25,796 nt of DNA. Source: RGIG5579 sp045541915. GTDB taxonomy: Bacteria > Bacillota > Clostridia > Oscillospirales > SIG627. Below the pieces are notes generated by a model, which ran no database searches, was not told the DNA's origin, and saw only the letters and a list, made by a program, of their open reading frames with translations. Positions 1-9,900 of the stretch are shown piece by piece. Every line of letters starts with the position of its first letter. The first letter of the stretch is position 1. Both the position numbers and the translations under genes were made by a program. The stretch covers positions 1 to 25,796 of the forward strand of contig JAZQJZ010000029.1 of NCBI GenBank assembly GCA_045541915.1, given 5' to 3'.

Positions 1-4
1 GATC

Positions 5-301
5 ATGGCAGTAAGTATCATTGGATTAATCGGAGGTCTTGCGATTATCGCGTTTTTTATGCCCGAGGGCCCTTGGATGCTCGTTGCGATACTTGCGCTC
101 TGCGTGGTCTTCCTGATACCGTGCTTCTACGCATTAAAGCTTGAGGTTAGCGCAGGTGCTTATAAATGCAAGAACTGCGGTTACGAGATTGTACCTACCT
201 ATATGCAGGCACTTAATGCGATGCATAGAGGAACGACTCGGTATTTGAAGTGTCCAAAATGCAACAAACGTACTTGGTGCAAGAAAGTATTAAAGAAGTA
301 A
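5..301 (+). CDS. Small membrane protein with C-terminal zinc ribbon (possibly 5' truncated)
   Basis: A 98-aa protein. Two hydrophobic segments (about residues 3-19 and 24-44) are followed by a cytoplasmic-type zinc ribbon: CKNCG near residue 55 and CPKCN near residue 83, four cysteines spaced as in rubredoxin-like knuckles, then a basic tail. The frame stays open to the left edge and only four bases precede the ATG, so neither a ribosome binding site nor the true start can be judged; the protein may begin earlier. I do not recognise a specific family. Similar small two-helix zinc-ribbon proteins are common in Clostridia and are uncharacterised. A terminator lies about 110 bases downstream. 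Confidence 0.6.
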   Translation: MAVSIIGLIGGLAIIAFFMPEGPWMLVAILALCVVFLIPCFYALKLEVSAGAYKCKNCGYEIVPTYMQALNAMHRGTTRYLKCPKCNKRTWCKKVLKK

Positions 302-410
302 ATTCCAATTTATCGAATAGATAATTTTTTGAAAAAATAATAAAAATCGTAAATTTTAGCTCTTTTATCAAAAAACAATGTGGCATCTAAATGGTTCGGA
401 ACAGCCAAAC

Positions 411-438
411 ATCCTCGTACGAAAGTACGGGGATTTTT
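411..438 (+). terminator. Rho-independent terminator
   Basis: A 10-bp stem (411-420 with 425-434, one G-U pair) closes a GAAA tetraloop and runs into five T residues. It would end transcription from the upstream zinc-ribbon gene. Confidence 0.75.
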
Positions 439-444
439 ACTTTT

Positions 445-477
445 TCACTATTACTTCTTCACTATTCACTTATTCTT
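445..477. repeat. Degenerate short tandem repeats (TTCACTATT-like)
   Basis: TTCACTATT occurs at 445-453 and again at 457-465, followed by a decayed copy (TTCACTTATT). From memory, similar TGAATAATGAATAGTGAAT-type intergenic arrays are scattered through Clostridia genomes. Three copies are too few to be sure this is more than AT-rich drift. Confidence 0.35.
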
Positions 478-548
478 TAAATACTTGGATTTTTGGAAGG
501 TAATAAGTAATTGGAATGAATTTTTAATATGGAAAATGAATTTATAAA

Positions 549-577
549 ATGAACTATCCTCAGAAGTTTGGTATAAT
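549..577 (+). promoter_or_regulatory. Probable promoter of the neuA-like gene
   Basis: A perfect TATAAT (572-577) is preceded by an extended -10 TGG. A weak -35 (ATGAAC, 549-554) lies 17 bp upstream. The expected start is near 584, giving a leader of about 37 nt that includes the AGGAG ribosome binding site. Confidence 0.6.
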
Positions 578-620
578 AATGACGCACTTATTTTTATGGA
601 GGATATTTTAGGAGAACATT

Positions 621-1319
621 ATGAAACGAATTGCACTTATTCCCGCCAGATCCGGTTCGAAAGGTGTGCCGGATAAAAATATAATTGACTTGTGTGGAAA
701 ACCACTGATTGTATATGCCATTGAAGAAGCAAAGAAAACCGGTCTGTTTGAACATATTTTCGTAACGACGGATTCAGAAAAATACGCTGAAATTGCCCGT
801 CGTGCCGGCGCTGAAGTTATGATGCGCTCTGCGGAATTATCTTCCGACACCGCTTCAACATACGATGTTATAGTTGATTTTTTTCAGAACCGTTACAAGG
901 AACCCTGTGACTACTTTGTTCTCTTGCAGGTTACATCTCCCATGCGTACCGCCACCCACATCAAGGAGGCGTGTGAAATGTACGATGCAAGGGCAAAAGG
1001 TATAGAATACGTGGTTTCGGTCAAGCGTTCCGAAACCTGCTCCAGTTTTATATTCCCCATTGAAAAGGACAATACATTGAAGCATTTTCACTATGATGAG
1101 AGCAGGGGCAGACGTCAGGATTACGATGAATACTGCGTGAACGGTGCCATATATATCTCAGAGCCCTTTACGTACATTAAAAGTCAAACTTTCTTCGGAC
1201 CGACCAGCATCGCATACAAAATGAACGCTGTGGAATCGCTTGATATTGACACTTGGCTCGATTACGATCTGGCTACACTTTTGATGCAGAAGAGAAAAAC
1301 AAAAGAAGAAAACAAGTAA
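621..1319 (+). CDS. neuA: CMP-N-acetylneuraminate-type cytidylyltransferase (acylneuraminate cytidylyltransferase family)
   Basis: A 232-aa cytosolic enzyme that would activate a nonulosonic acid (sialic, legionaminic or similar) with CTP to the CMP-sugar, the donor for surface glycan synthesis. The N-terminus carries the nucleotide-binding signature IPARSGSKG (residues 7-15). LQVTSPMR (102-109) matches the family LQPTSPLR motif, and IDxxxD near 209-214 matches the metal-binding end of the family. The length is normal for single-domain members. The ATG is preceded by AGGAG at 6-10 nt. The gene has its own promoter and is flanked by terminators, so it appears monocistronic. No neuB, neuC or sialyltransferase gene lies nearby, so the exact sugar is unknown; KDO or legionaminate versions cannot be excluded. 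Confidence 0.85.
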   Translation: MKRIALIPARSGSKGVPDKNIIDLCGKPLIVYAIEEAKKTGLFEHIFVTTDSEKYAEIARRAGAEVMMRSAELSSDTASTYDVIVDFFQNRYKEPCDYFVLLQVTSPMRTATHIKEACEMYDARAKGIEYVVSVKRSETCSSFIFPIEKDNTLKHFHYDESRGRRQDYDEYCVNGAIYISEPFTYIKSQTFFGPTSIAYKMNAVESLDIDTWLDYDLATLLMQKRKTKEENK

Positions 1320-1330
1320 ATATAGAATGA

Positions 1331-1360
1331 AAAAACAGACTGAAATCTCAGTCTGTTTTT
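1331..1360. terminator. Bidirectional terminator between neuA-like gene and histidine kinase gene
   Basis: A 13-bp perfect stem (1331-1343 with 1348-1360) around a 4-nt loop, with A residues on one side and T residues on the other, so it can end transcription from both directions. The converging genes end at 1319 and 1364. Confidence 0.85.
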
Positions 1361-1363
1361 TAT

Positions 1364-2632
1364 CTAAAAATTCAAATACAGTGTAAAAATTTTGCCGTCA
1401 GCGTGAAATTGATAGAAGCCACCATTTTTTTCGCAAAATGCGGCAATGAAACGCGTACCAAAGCCGTGGTCGTTTTCTCTGTTGATGGGGATCTCATCCT
1501 GATCGAATTCAATCTCTCCCACATAGCTGTTTGCAATTTGGATCACAAAGCGAGGATGATTCAATACTTTAATGTTTATGAAACGGTGTTCTGGTTCTAC
1601 CTTCTCGCAAGCATTGATGGCGTTCTCGAAGGCATTGGCAATGGCTGTGGCAAGTTCGGCTTCCTTCATTTGAAGCTTGTCCGGAAAGGCAAATCCCAGA
1701 TCCAGCTTGATATTGCGATCGCGCGCCCTTTGAATGTATGTGGAAAGCACTGCATCCAGCACTGTATGTTGGCAGTATCGCTCGATTCTTGTTTTATCCA
1801 GTGCTTCTTCATAATCAATGAGTAGGGAAAGGCATTCGTTGTATTGCTCGGTTTTGATGAGGCTTGCCAGAGTTTTTAATTTGTGACGGAAATTGTGACG
1901 TTCCACTCTGAATTTCCCATCCGCTTCGGTTAGCTCGTTCATTCTTGAGGTGAGATTGGAAACTTGCAGATTTAGCATATTCTCCTGCTCCTTCATGTTG
2001 TGAATTTTTTGCTGACGGTGTAAATTGGAGATGATATGCACGTAAATGATCGGAATTAATACGAAGATAAGAAAAACAGAGGGGAGGTATTCCGGACGGG
2101 TAATAACTGAGTTCGGGTGATTGACTGCAAGGGAAATCAGTATGTAAAAAAGTGCACCAATCAGTGCAAACACGCTCCATCCCTCTTTGGTGAACTTCTG
2201 AACCTCCAAATAATAGCTTCGGACCTTTTTGATCACAAACCACACAATCAAAGGAAAGATGACAAGTCTTGTGAGGAACATAAATAGATTGCTTTTCGGG
2301 GTAATATAGTGATCGAGAATTTGAGTGATATAGATGACTTCAAGAACAACGGTATCAACCAAACAGAATGTGAAGAAAAAGCGACCGTCTCTGTTTTTCG
2401 CTAAAAACCAAAAAATTAAAAGGCTTGGGAGAGAAAGGGTAAAAAGAAGAATAAGACCCATTTGATCTGCGTCCAAAAAGAAAGCAAGAAATAAATTGAG
2501 GATCGTTAGTGGTGTCATGGTGGCGATGCTGATCACCCGAGTCTTTTTTTGGGCATATCTAGATTCATACAATAAGAAAAAAAGAACAAGTGCGTGGAAC
2601 ATCGACCAAAAAAGGGATAACTCTCTTAACAC
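1364..2632 (-). CDS. GHKL-domain sensor histidine kinase (AgrC/LytS-like)
   Basis: A 422-aa membrane kinase. The N-terminal half (about residues 5-205) has roughly six hydrophobic segments and no large extracellular domain, as in peptide- or small-molecule-sensing AgrC-type kinases. A short coiled linker (206-240) leads to the phosphoacceptor region HNFRHKL, with H250 the likely site. The GHKL ATPase has its N box near 332-341 (ANAFENAINA) and G box HGFGTRF near 389-395. It sits 2 bp downstream of the LytTR regulator gene, surely in one operon, and would phosphorylate that protein. Its signal is unknown; no peptide pheromone gene is evident nearby. It ends at the shared terminator at 1331-1360. 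Confidence 0.85.
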   Translation of the reverse strand: MLRELSLFWSMFHALVLFFLLYESRYAQKKTRVISIATMTPLTILNLFLAFFLDADQMGLILLFTLSLPSLLIFWFLAKNRDGRFFFTFCLVDTVVLEVIYITQILDHYITPKSNLFMFLTRLVIFPLIVWFVIKKVRSYYLEVQKFTKEGWSVFALIGALFYILISLAVNHPNSVITRPEYLPSVFLIFVLIPIIYVHIISNLHRQQKIHNMKEQENMLNLQVSNLTSRMNELTEADGKFRVERHNFRHKLKTLASLIKTEQYNECLSLLIDYEEALDKTRIERYCQHTVLDAVLSTYIQRARDRNIKLDLGFAFPDKLQMKEAELATAIANAFENAINACEKVEPEHRFINIKVLNHPRFVIQIANSYVGEIEFDQDEIPINRENDHGFGTRFIAAFCEKNGGFYQFHADGKIFTLYLNF

Positions 2633-2634
2633 GA

Positions 2635-3375
2635 TTATTTTCCTCCTTCAGCGGAAATCCAATAGACATTCCAAGCGGTTCGGAGCTCGCGACAAGCCCT
2701 CTTTCCAAGAAAAACTCGTTTTGAATCCAAGAAGATGACACTCTCGTTTTCTACCATGGAAATGTGATGAAGATTTGCAATCAAACCGGCTCCGCAAAGA
2801 TGAAATCTCTTGTCAGAGATAAGATCAGTCATCGCTGCGGTGAAGGAGGTTCGAAGTGTTGTGCTTTCAACTGTTTTTCCGCCGGTTAAGTGATATTGGA
2901 TCGCTCGGCCCTTGCGTTCGGCGAATAGAATACTGTCAAAGGTAATTCTGGCGTTATTATCCTTTGTTTTTACAAGCAGAACGCGATCTTTTTTGATGTG
3001 AATGGAAGAAACGGCTTCATCCATAACAGAAAAAAAGGTTTCTTTTTGTATCGGTTTTAGAATATAGTCAAAGGCTCTGACTCGAAAAGATTCGAGCGCA
3101 TATTCCTTGCTGGAGGTAAGATAGATGATCTTGCCGTCCATGCCGGCGTCGCGAAGAGATTGACCCAGCTGAATTCCGTTCATTCCCGGCATTACAATGT
3201 CTAAAATATAGATGTCAAAGAAGCCATTTTGTGCGGCATCGGAGAGTAATTCCTCAGGGGTTGAGAAAATGTGAAAGGTTACGTCCTGATCCGATCTTTC
3301 TTCTGCATAATCTGTGGCAATGTTGAGAATTTTGGCGCGACAAATGCTTTCATCATCACAAATTGCAATTCTCAT
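2635..3375 (-). CDS. LytTR-family DNA-binding response regulator
   Basis: A 246-aa cytosolic transcription factor. The receiver domain (1-120) has the acidic pair D7/D8, phosphoacceptor D59 in ILDIVMPGMNG, T87 and K107. The C-terminal half (about 135-240) is a LytTR DNA-binding domain. The ATG is preceded by GAGGTG at a normal distance. It is the first gene of a leftward operon with the histidine kinase and has a good promoter at 3410-3438. LytTR proteins bind pairs of about 9-bp direct repeats spaced two helical turns apart. Such a pair (3492-3523) lies in the divergent gap, pointed at the adhesin operon, making that operon its most likely target. This is an inference from layout. Confidence 0.88.
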   Translation of the reverse strand: MRIAICDDESICRAKILNIATDYAEERSDQDVTFHIFSTPEELLSDAAQNGFFDIYILDIVMPGMNGIQLGQSLRDAGMDGKIIYLTSSKEYALESFRVRAFDYILKPIQKETFFSVMDEAVSSIHIKKDRVLLVKTKDNNARITFDSILFAERKGRAIQYHLTGGKTVESTTLRTSFTAAMTDLISDKRFHLCGAGLIANLHHISMVENESVIFLDSKRVFLGKRACRELRTAWNVYWISAEGGK

Positions 3376-3409
3376 AATTTCACCTCATAAATGAAAAAAA
3401 TACTGCTTA

Positions 3410-3438
3410 ATTGTATCACAGAACGCCGTTTTTTTCAA
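3410..3438 (-). promoter_or_regulatory. Promoter of the two-component operon
   Basis: Read on the minus strand, TTGAAA (3438-3433) is followed after exactly 17 bp by TACAAT (3415-3410). A start near 3403 gives a leader of about 28 nt that carries the GAGGTG ribosome binding site of the response regulator gene. Confidence 0.65.
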
Positions 3439-3491
3439 GGTTTGATTTTTAGAAAGTTGGGATTGGTGCATGCTTTGGACATAGAATGTTT

Positions 3492-3523
3492 AATTTTGCG
3501 CAAAAATGAATCAATTTTACGCA
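3492..3523 (+). promoter_or_regulatory. Candidate LytTR binding site (direct repeat, 21-bp spacing)
   Basis: AATTTTGCGCA (3492-3502) and AATTTTACGCA (3513-3523) match at 10 of 11 positions and start 21 bp apart, two helical turns, which is the spacing known for LytTR regulators such as AgrA. The second copy ends where the -35 of the downstream promoter should be, as in activator-dependent promoters. Confidence 0.55.
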
Positions 3524-3545
3524 CTTATGTTTTGAAGCGAATTTT

Positions 3546-3551
3546 TATGAT
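3546..3551 (+). promoter_or_regulatory. -10 box of the putative adhesin operon promoter
   Basis: TATGAT lies 22 bp past the end of the second direct repeat. The -35 position 17 bp upstream (3523-3528, ACTTAT) is poor, consistent with a promoter that needs an activator. The expected start is near 3558, about 46 nt before the ATG at 3604. Confidence 0.5.
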
Positions 3552-3603
3552 AGATTACAGGTAGAAAGTTAGCAGCTTTAAACGGATAGAAAGGAGTGCG
3601 AAT

Positions 3604-3948
3604 ATGACACTGCGGAATGTTAAAGTCGCAGTATGCGGAAACCTCCCCACAGCGTGTGAATATTTGCTTAGACACGGCGTGGTGCAGATTGATCAATATG
3701 AGGATGCCGCCGAAATGGTTGATGAGACTGATTACCACTTGATTTTGATTTACGCACCCAATGCAGAAGGGATTTTGGATACGGTCTATTCCCGAATGCC
3801 GCTCTCCGGCAATGGTAGTGCCACAGTTCCTATACGTTTGTTGAATGAGCCTGCGTGTGACTCAGCTTTGCTTGAACTGAAATCGGTGATTCGCCGGATT
3901 TCACAATCTCTCGGGGCTTCGGATGATGTGTCTGTTGCCAATGCGTAG
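3604..3948 (+). CDS. Small protein resembling a degenerate (pseudo-)receiver domain
   Basis: A 114-aa soluble protein with a strong AAAGGAG ribosome binding site. I do not recognise a named family. Its length and alternating pattern resemble a lone response-regulator receiver: VKVAVCGN as strand 1, YHLILIYAPN as strand 3, VPIRLLNEP as strand 5, then a last amphipathic helix with LLELKSVIRRI. The residues that catalyse phosphotransfer are absent: no acidic pair after strand 1, no Asp after strand 3, and NEP where the KP motif would be. It lies 48 nt before the giant adhesin gene with no terminator between, so the two are probably co-transcribed. A regulatory or partner role for the two-component system is a guess. 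Confidence 0.55.
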   Translation: MTLRNVKVAVCGNLPTACEYLLRHGVVQIDQYEDAAEMVDETDYHLILIYAPNAEGILDTVYSRMPLSGNGSATVPIRLLNEPACDSALLELKSVIRRISQSLGASDDVSVANA

Positions 3949-3996
3949 TTTTTTCACTTCAAATTTTTGATTTTTGGCGAGAAAGAAGGTTTTGTT

Positions 3997-6900
3997 ATGA
4001 CTAAAAAAATTGGCAGATCCGTTTTGACGGTTTTACTTGCGTTTGTGATGGTTTTCGAGACGCTTGTTCCGTGTCTTTCGGCTTTTGCTGCTTCTACCTA
4101 TACTTATGAAGGTGGGGTTGGAACCAAGGTTTCCGATTTGGATACTTCTACCAAGTACTCCGAATCTCTTGGAGACAATGCTTCCACCGAGTTCTCCGGA
4201 CGGGTGTGGACCGATAAATCCGTCTATACAGATGATGTAACGTTTGCTACTTACGGCGGCGGAACCTCAACAGTAAAGCTGAATGAGAACTTAAACGGCG
4301 AGGATTTTCTCGTTGCTTTTTCTGCCCTTGCCACCTCCGAATCTATCGAAGGCCAGACACAGGCTCCGGTGGATGTTGTTCTGATTTTAGACATTTCCGG
4401 ATCAATGAGCAACGCTGAAAGCAATATGGATAATAATAAAAGCCGTATCTACAATACGGTTCAAGCCGCCAACGCTGCCATCGATGAACTGATGTCACTG
4501 AACCCTTATACTCGTGTTGCTGTTGTTGCATTTAGCACCAACGCCAGAGTTTTGTTACCACTGGACCGCTATACCAAGACCACAAGACTGGTTGAAATTG
4601 AACAGCCTGGTCCCAACAGATGGGAAAACCAAGAGGTTGAGTATTTCACCTTGAACCGTGAAACCGGTTCCAACAATTATGCCACTCTTTATACCAACGC
4701 TGTCAATTCCTCCAACCAAACGGTAACTCTTAACACCTCTGTGGAGGGTGGAACCAACATTCAGGTTGGTCTTTATGAAGGAATGAAGATTTTAGCCGAT
4801 GAGAATGAAACGACCGTTGACATTAACGGTGCCACAGTTCAGAGAGTGCCGTCTGTTATCATTCTTTCCGACGGTTCTCCTACCTATTCTTCCAGCTCCT
4901 CCTCTTGGTGGGCTCCTGCTGATAATGCCAATGATGGCCCCGGAAGCGCTCCTTATGCCGGTAACGGTATGAAGGCAATTTTGGTCGGATCCTATATGAA
5001 GGATGCGATCAATCGCAATTATAATGTTGCCGATACCTCGTTTGCGACAACGGTTTATTCTGTTGGTATGGGAATTTCTGAGCTTTCCGATAATGAGAAG
5101 AACCTGGCCTATATGACCTTAGATCCCGGTACTTATTGGAATAACAACAGTGTTTCCAATAGCATGAAGACGACTATCAAAGACTATTGGTCTTCCTATA
5201 CCGCCAATGGAAACACCGGCACCTTAAATATCAACGTCGGTCAAATGACCTCCAGTTTTGGACGCTGGGTTTATGCAGATAAAAATTTCGCGCTTGGACA
5301 TCCCAACACCGGTTACGATGTGGATCCCGCTGATGGTTACGACTATGTTGATGACTACTACGATGCAGACAATGCCTCTGCGGTAATTGATGTTTTTAAT
5401 GAGATCGTTTCCAGCATTTCTGTTTCCGCGCCTCAAGTGCCCACTGAAATTAAGGGCGCCGATCCGATGACCGATGGGTACATTACCTTTACCGATCCCA
5501 TTGGCCATTACATGGAAGTAAAGGATGTAAAAGCAATCATCTACGCCGGTCATACCTTTACAGCAAAGAATATGACTACCAGTGGCAATAAAACTACCTA
5601 TATCTTCTCTGGATCTATTCATAGCGCAGTTTACGGTGATCAGGAGATTAAAAATATTGTCATCACCGTTGAAACCAACGCAGACGGAAATCAGATTCTT
5701 GTGATTAAGATTCCAGCATCTGTTATTCCGCTCCGTGTAAATGAGGTTCTCCTGAATGCAGACGGCTCCGTGAAAACCCACACCAACAACGGCGCTTTTC
5801 CGGCCAGAGTTGTGTATTCCGTCGGACTTCAGTCCTCTGTCACTAAGAAGGCAGATGATGGAACTGTATATATCGATAAGACGAAGCTTTCTGCCGGCTA
5901 TTTGAATGCCAACACCAATGCTGACGGTACCATTCGTTTTTACAGCAATGTTTATACCAACTCTTATACAGTCAATGGCTCTACAGCCGGCGATGCTCTG
6001 GTAGAATTTGAGCCCTCTCATACCAACAAGTTTTATTATATTTTGCAAGATACCCCCATTTATTTAGATGCAGATTTTACGCAACAGGCACCTTCCACAG
6101 GCAATTTGGATGTGGATCTTGCGGATAACACTGTCTACTATTATAAAGATCTTCACTATCATGGTGCTTCCGTTGAATCCACTGCAATCGAAAGAACCGG
6201 CGCACAGTTAAAACGGACCACCATCAAGGTTGGAAGTGACGGCAAACTTTATAGACAGGCTGACACCCCTCGTCTTAACAGAATTTTGAAGTTTGAAGGA
6301 ACCAAAACCTACAACCAAACCAAAACTGCTGAAGATTTTTACGCTCCTGAATTTCATTACGCACCCGGCAGCACCAGTGCCTATGACGGAAAATTTATCG
6401 TTCACCTTGGAAATAACGGTGTTCTAACTGCTGCGGCAGGCGGTGATCTTTCGATCAGTAAGAGCGTAAATACCACCGGCGGAGCTACCGCTCCCGATAA
6501 ATCCTTTGTATTTAACCTGGATCTGAATGGCGCTCTGCAGGGTGGCAAAACTTATGATTATGCGGTTGTGAATGAGAACCAAAGCACTGTTCGCACTGGT
6601 ACTGTTTCTGCTTCCAACGCTTCGATTCATCTCAAGGCAGGGGAGACTGCCACGATATATGCTCTTCCTCCCGGAACGCAGTATGTTGTGACGGAGCAAG
6701 CGGAACCTGGATTTGTTCAGCAGTCACAGGGCAATACCGGCACCATTTCTGCCGGCAGAACCAGTATTGCATCCTTTACGAATACCTATAGTGTAACTTC
6801 TGTTTTGTTCCCGACCAACGGCAGTCTTGCCGGAACCAAAGAATTGGTAGGACGTGATTGGCTATCCGGAGATTCCTTTAATTTTATTATTTCGCCTTAC

Positions 6901-9900
6901 AATAATGCTCCTTTGCCCGAGGGGTATGATGCTGAAAACGGTGTTGTTGTAACCAGCCCCGACGTTGTTGGCGGCAATACGGCCACCTTTGATTTTGGTC
7001 AAATTCGTTTCACCAATCCCGGTGTTTATCGTTATACGATTTATGAAAATGAACCCGACAACAACGCTTATCTGCCCGGTATGACCTACTCCAGATCTCT
7101 CTACCGCCTGGTTGTTACGGTTGTTGATGATGGAAGCGGTACGTTGAAGGTTGAATCTTCTGATATTCAGAAACTGTATGATGACAATGCAACTCCTCTG
7201 TTTTCCTATAACGCAAATCAAGAAATTGTTTTAAATCCCGGTCAGGAGGCGGAAGATGCCGTTGTATTTGTAAACAAATATTCGGTTGATGATGTTAAAC
7301 GTGTTCCGGTTGCTTTAAAGGCTTATACTGACAATTCCGGTGAAAACCCCCTTGTTTCCGGCATGTTCAAATTCCAGCTGAAGGCAATTGGCATTGTGGA
7401 AAACGGACAGGTTGTGGATACGGATACCAGCAAGGTTCCGATGCCCTCCAATAGCGATGTTTTTGTTACGGAAAATGAAGGACACAATATTACCTTCCCG
7501 GCAGTATCCTTCTCTCAGCAGGCACTGAATGCACTTGGTAAATCGAAGATCACTTACCGGTATGAGATGAGCGAGGTTATTCCTCAAAACAGAGTTCAGG
7601 GAATGGTATATGACGATACTGTTTATACCATTGATGTTGAGGTCAGCATTGACGGTTCGCATATTTTGAATGTGAATGCCATCTATCCTGGACAGGAAGA
7701 GGTCGTTACCTTCCATAACACCTATACTCCTTTGTCGGCAAAAACCGATATCAATGGAAGCAAGGTGCTTACTGGAAGAAATATGAAACCCGGCGAAAGC
7801 TTCCGCTTTGTTCTGGAATCTCTCGATACCACCGGTAATGTTGTAATCCCTGCTGGTGCAAATATTGCAACCGTGACCGGTGCTCTTGAGGGCGTTGCTT
7901 CTCCCTTTGCGTTTGAAGAGATTGAATTTAAAAAGGCAGGCACCTATCTTTTCAAGGTTTATGAGGATCCCAACCAAACCACGTCCCCGTCGGTTCAATA
8001 TGACGGTCAAGTCATTACCGTGACGGTTGTGGTTGAAGATACCGGAACTGATGGTCAGCTAGATGTAAAGAGCGTTTCCTATGGCAACTCTGGCAACGCT
8101 GCCACCTTCACAAATAAATATTCATCCTCCTTCAACGGCTCCCCTGTTACTATTGAAGGTGTAAAAAAACTGACCGGCAAGTCTTTGCTGGAAGGCGAAT
8201 TCTATTTTGAAGTGGTTGAGCATTTTAACGGAACGTTTGTTTCCAGAAACTACGTAACCCATTCAGCTGATTCGGTCGGCACAAACGGTGTTTACTCCGG
8301 TCGAATCGTGTTTGTTGAAAATGCACGCTATGATAAGGCCGGGCTATATGAATATTTCATAACAGAGCAAATTCCTACCCCCAGTGTGCACGGTACTACC
8401 TATGATCAAGCGCAGTTCCGCGCCACCGTTGTTGTGACAGATGACCAAAACGGCAATTTGGTTGCTTCTAATCCGGTTTTTGAGGTGGTTGACCCAGCAT
8501 CACAAACCTTTGTCCCGGCAAACGGAATTGTATTCTCAAATACCTATACACCTACTCCCACTGTCAATACTTTGCCTTTGATCAATAAGGTGATCGACGG
8601 TGATCGCAATGATGGCTTGAAGGCAGATGAATTTGAATTTGAACTGAAACTTGTTTCTGCTAACCCTGCCGATGGTATCATTCTTCCTCCGGCAACCAAA
8701 AACAACAGAGTCATCGTTTCCAATGCTGCAAATGGCAATGTGATTTTTGGCGATATGACCTTTACTAAGGCTGGAACCTACGTTGTTTCTGTGGAAGAGC
8801 TGATTCCGCAGGATGCTGAAAAAGTTCCCGGCATTACCTACAGTACCCAGGTTATTACTGCCGTTTACGAGGTTGTTGATGACCGAAATGGTAATTTGAC
8901 TGCTACGCTTTCCTATTTCATTGGCGGTGATAGTATCATCAACCGCTACGTGGCCACACCTGCAGATGCTGAAATTGAGATCAAAAAGAACTTTACTGGT
9001 CGTCAGAATGATGGTTGGCTTTCTACGGATAGCTTTAGGTTTGAGATTAAGGCTTCTGATGAGGAAACCAAAAATGCTATTGCCAATGGAGCTGTTGAGA
9101 TTGCGCTCGATCATGGCAGCGAAAATACTGCCACCCTGCAGACCAGAGTGAAAGGGGAAGTACTTTCGAAGTCCATTAGGGTCAATAAACCCGGCACCTA
9201 CAAGTTTACTGTTAGAGAAATCAATGAGGGTATTCCCGGTATTGTGTATGATGACCAGCCTCGCGATGTGGTAATTGAAGCAACAGACGATAGCGTAAAT
9301 GCAAAGATCCTAGTAAAGATCAACGGCTTGGCCACGAGCAAGGCAAGTATTTCTTTCAACAATACTTATAGCCCTGCAAAAACGGATCCCGTTTCGTTTA
9401 CCGCAATGAAGAAGGTAACCGCTTCCGCAGGCAACCGTTATCTTTTCAAGGGCGGCGAATTCAGTTTTGTCCTGGAGGCAGCTCCCGGAACGCCAATGCC
9501 GCAAAATACACGTGTAACCAACGATCGAAACGGCGATGTCAATTTCGGTTCTGTTCAGTTTACAGAAGTCGGCCGATATTCCTACACGATTCGTGAAGTT
9601 CAGGAGAACTTGAAGGGCTTTAGCTATGACGGTGAAGTCTATACGGTTACGGTTGATGTAACGGATGATGTAGCCACAGGAAAATTAGTAGCTACTACGA
9701 AGATTACCGATAAGACCGGGGCGGATTCTGAGCTTGTATTCAACAATGGATATGACCCTGCCAAAACCACTGCTATTATCTTTGGTTCAAAAGAGCTTCA
9801 GGGCGGCCATAAGAATTTGACTGCTGATGAATTTGAGTTTGTTTTGAAGGCTGTCACAGAAAATACACCGATGCCTTCTCAGACCACTGTGAAGAACACC

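Larger units (their letters stand above)
302..620. other. Intergenic stretch between the zinc-ribbon gene and neuA-like gene
   Basis: No credible gene is visible on either strand. The stretch is AT-rich and holds a rho-independent terminator (411-438), short degenerate repeats (445-477) and the probable promoter of the downstream cytidylyltransferase gene (549-577). The ribosome binding site AGGAG lies at about 610-614. Confidence 0.6.

Noticed and set aside
582..591. ACGCACTTAT upstream of the neuA-like gene, identical to part of the second LytTR-like repeat (3519-3528).
   Set aside because: It has no partner 21 bp away on either side and lies downstream of the -10; a shared 10-mer is expected by chance in 26 kb.
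3967..3996. Longer start for the giant adhesin.
   Set aside because: The ATG at 3997 has a well-placed AAGAAGG and gives a normal signal peptide; the extension adds charged residues in front of it.
5224..6048. Long minus-strand open frames inside the adhesin gene (also 7315-8010 and others).
   Set aside because: They have no ribosome binding site and their composition mirrors the coding strand; they are shadows.
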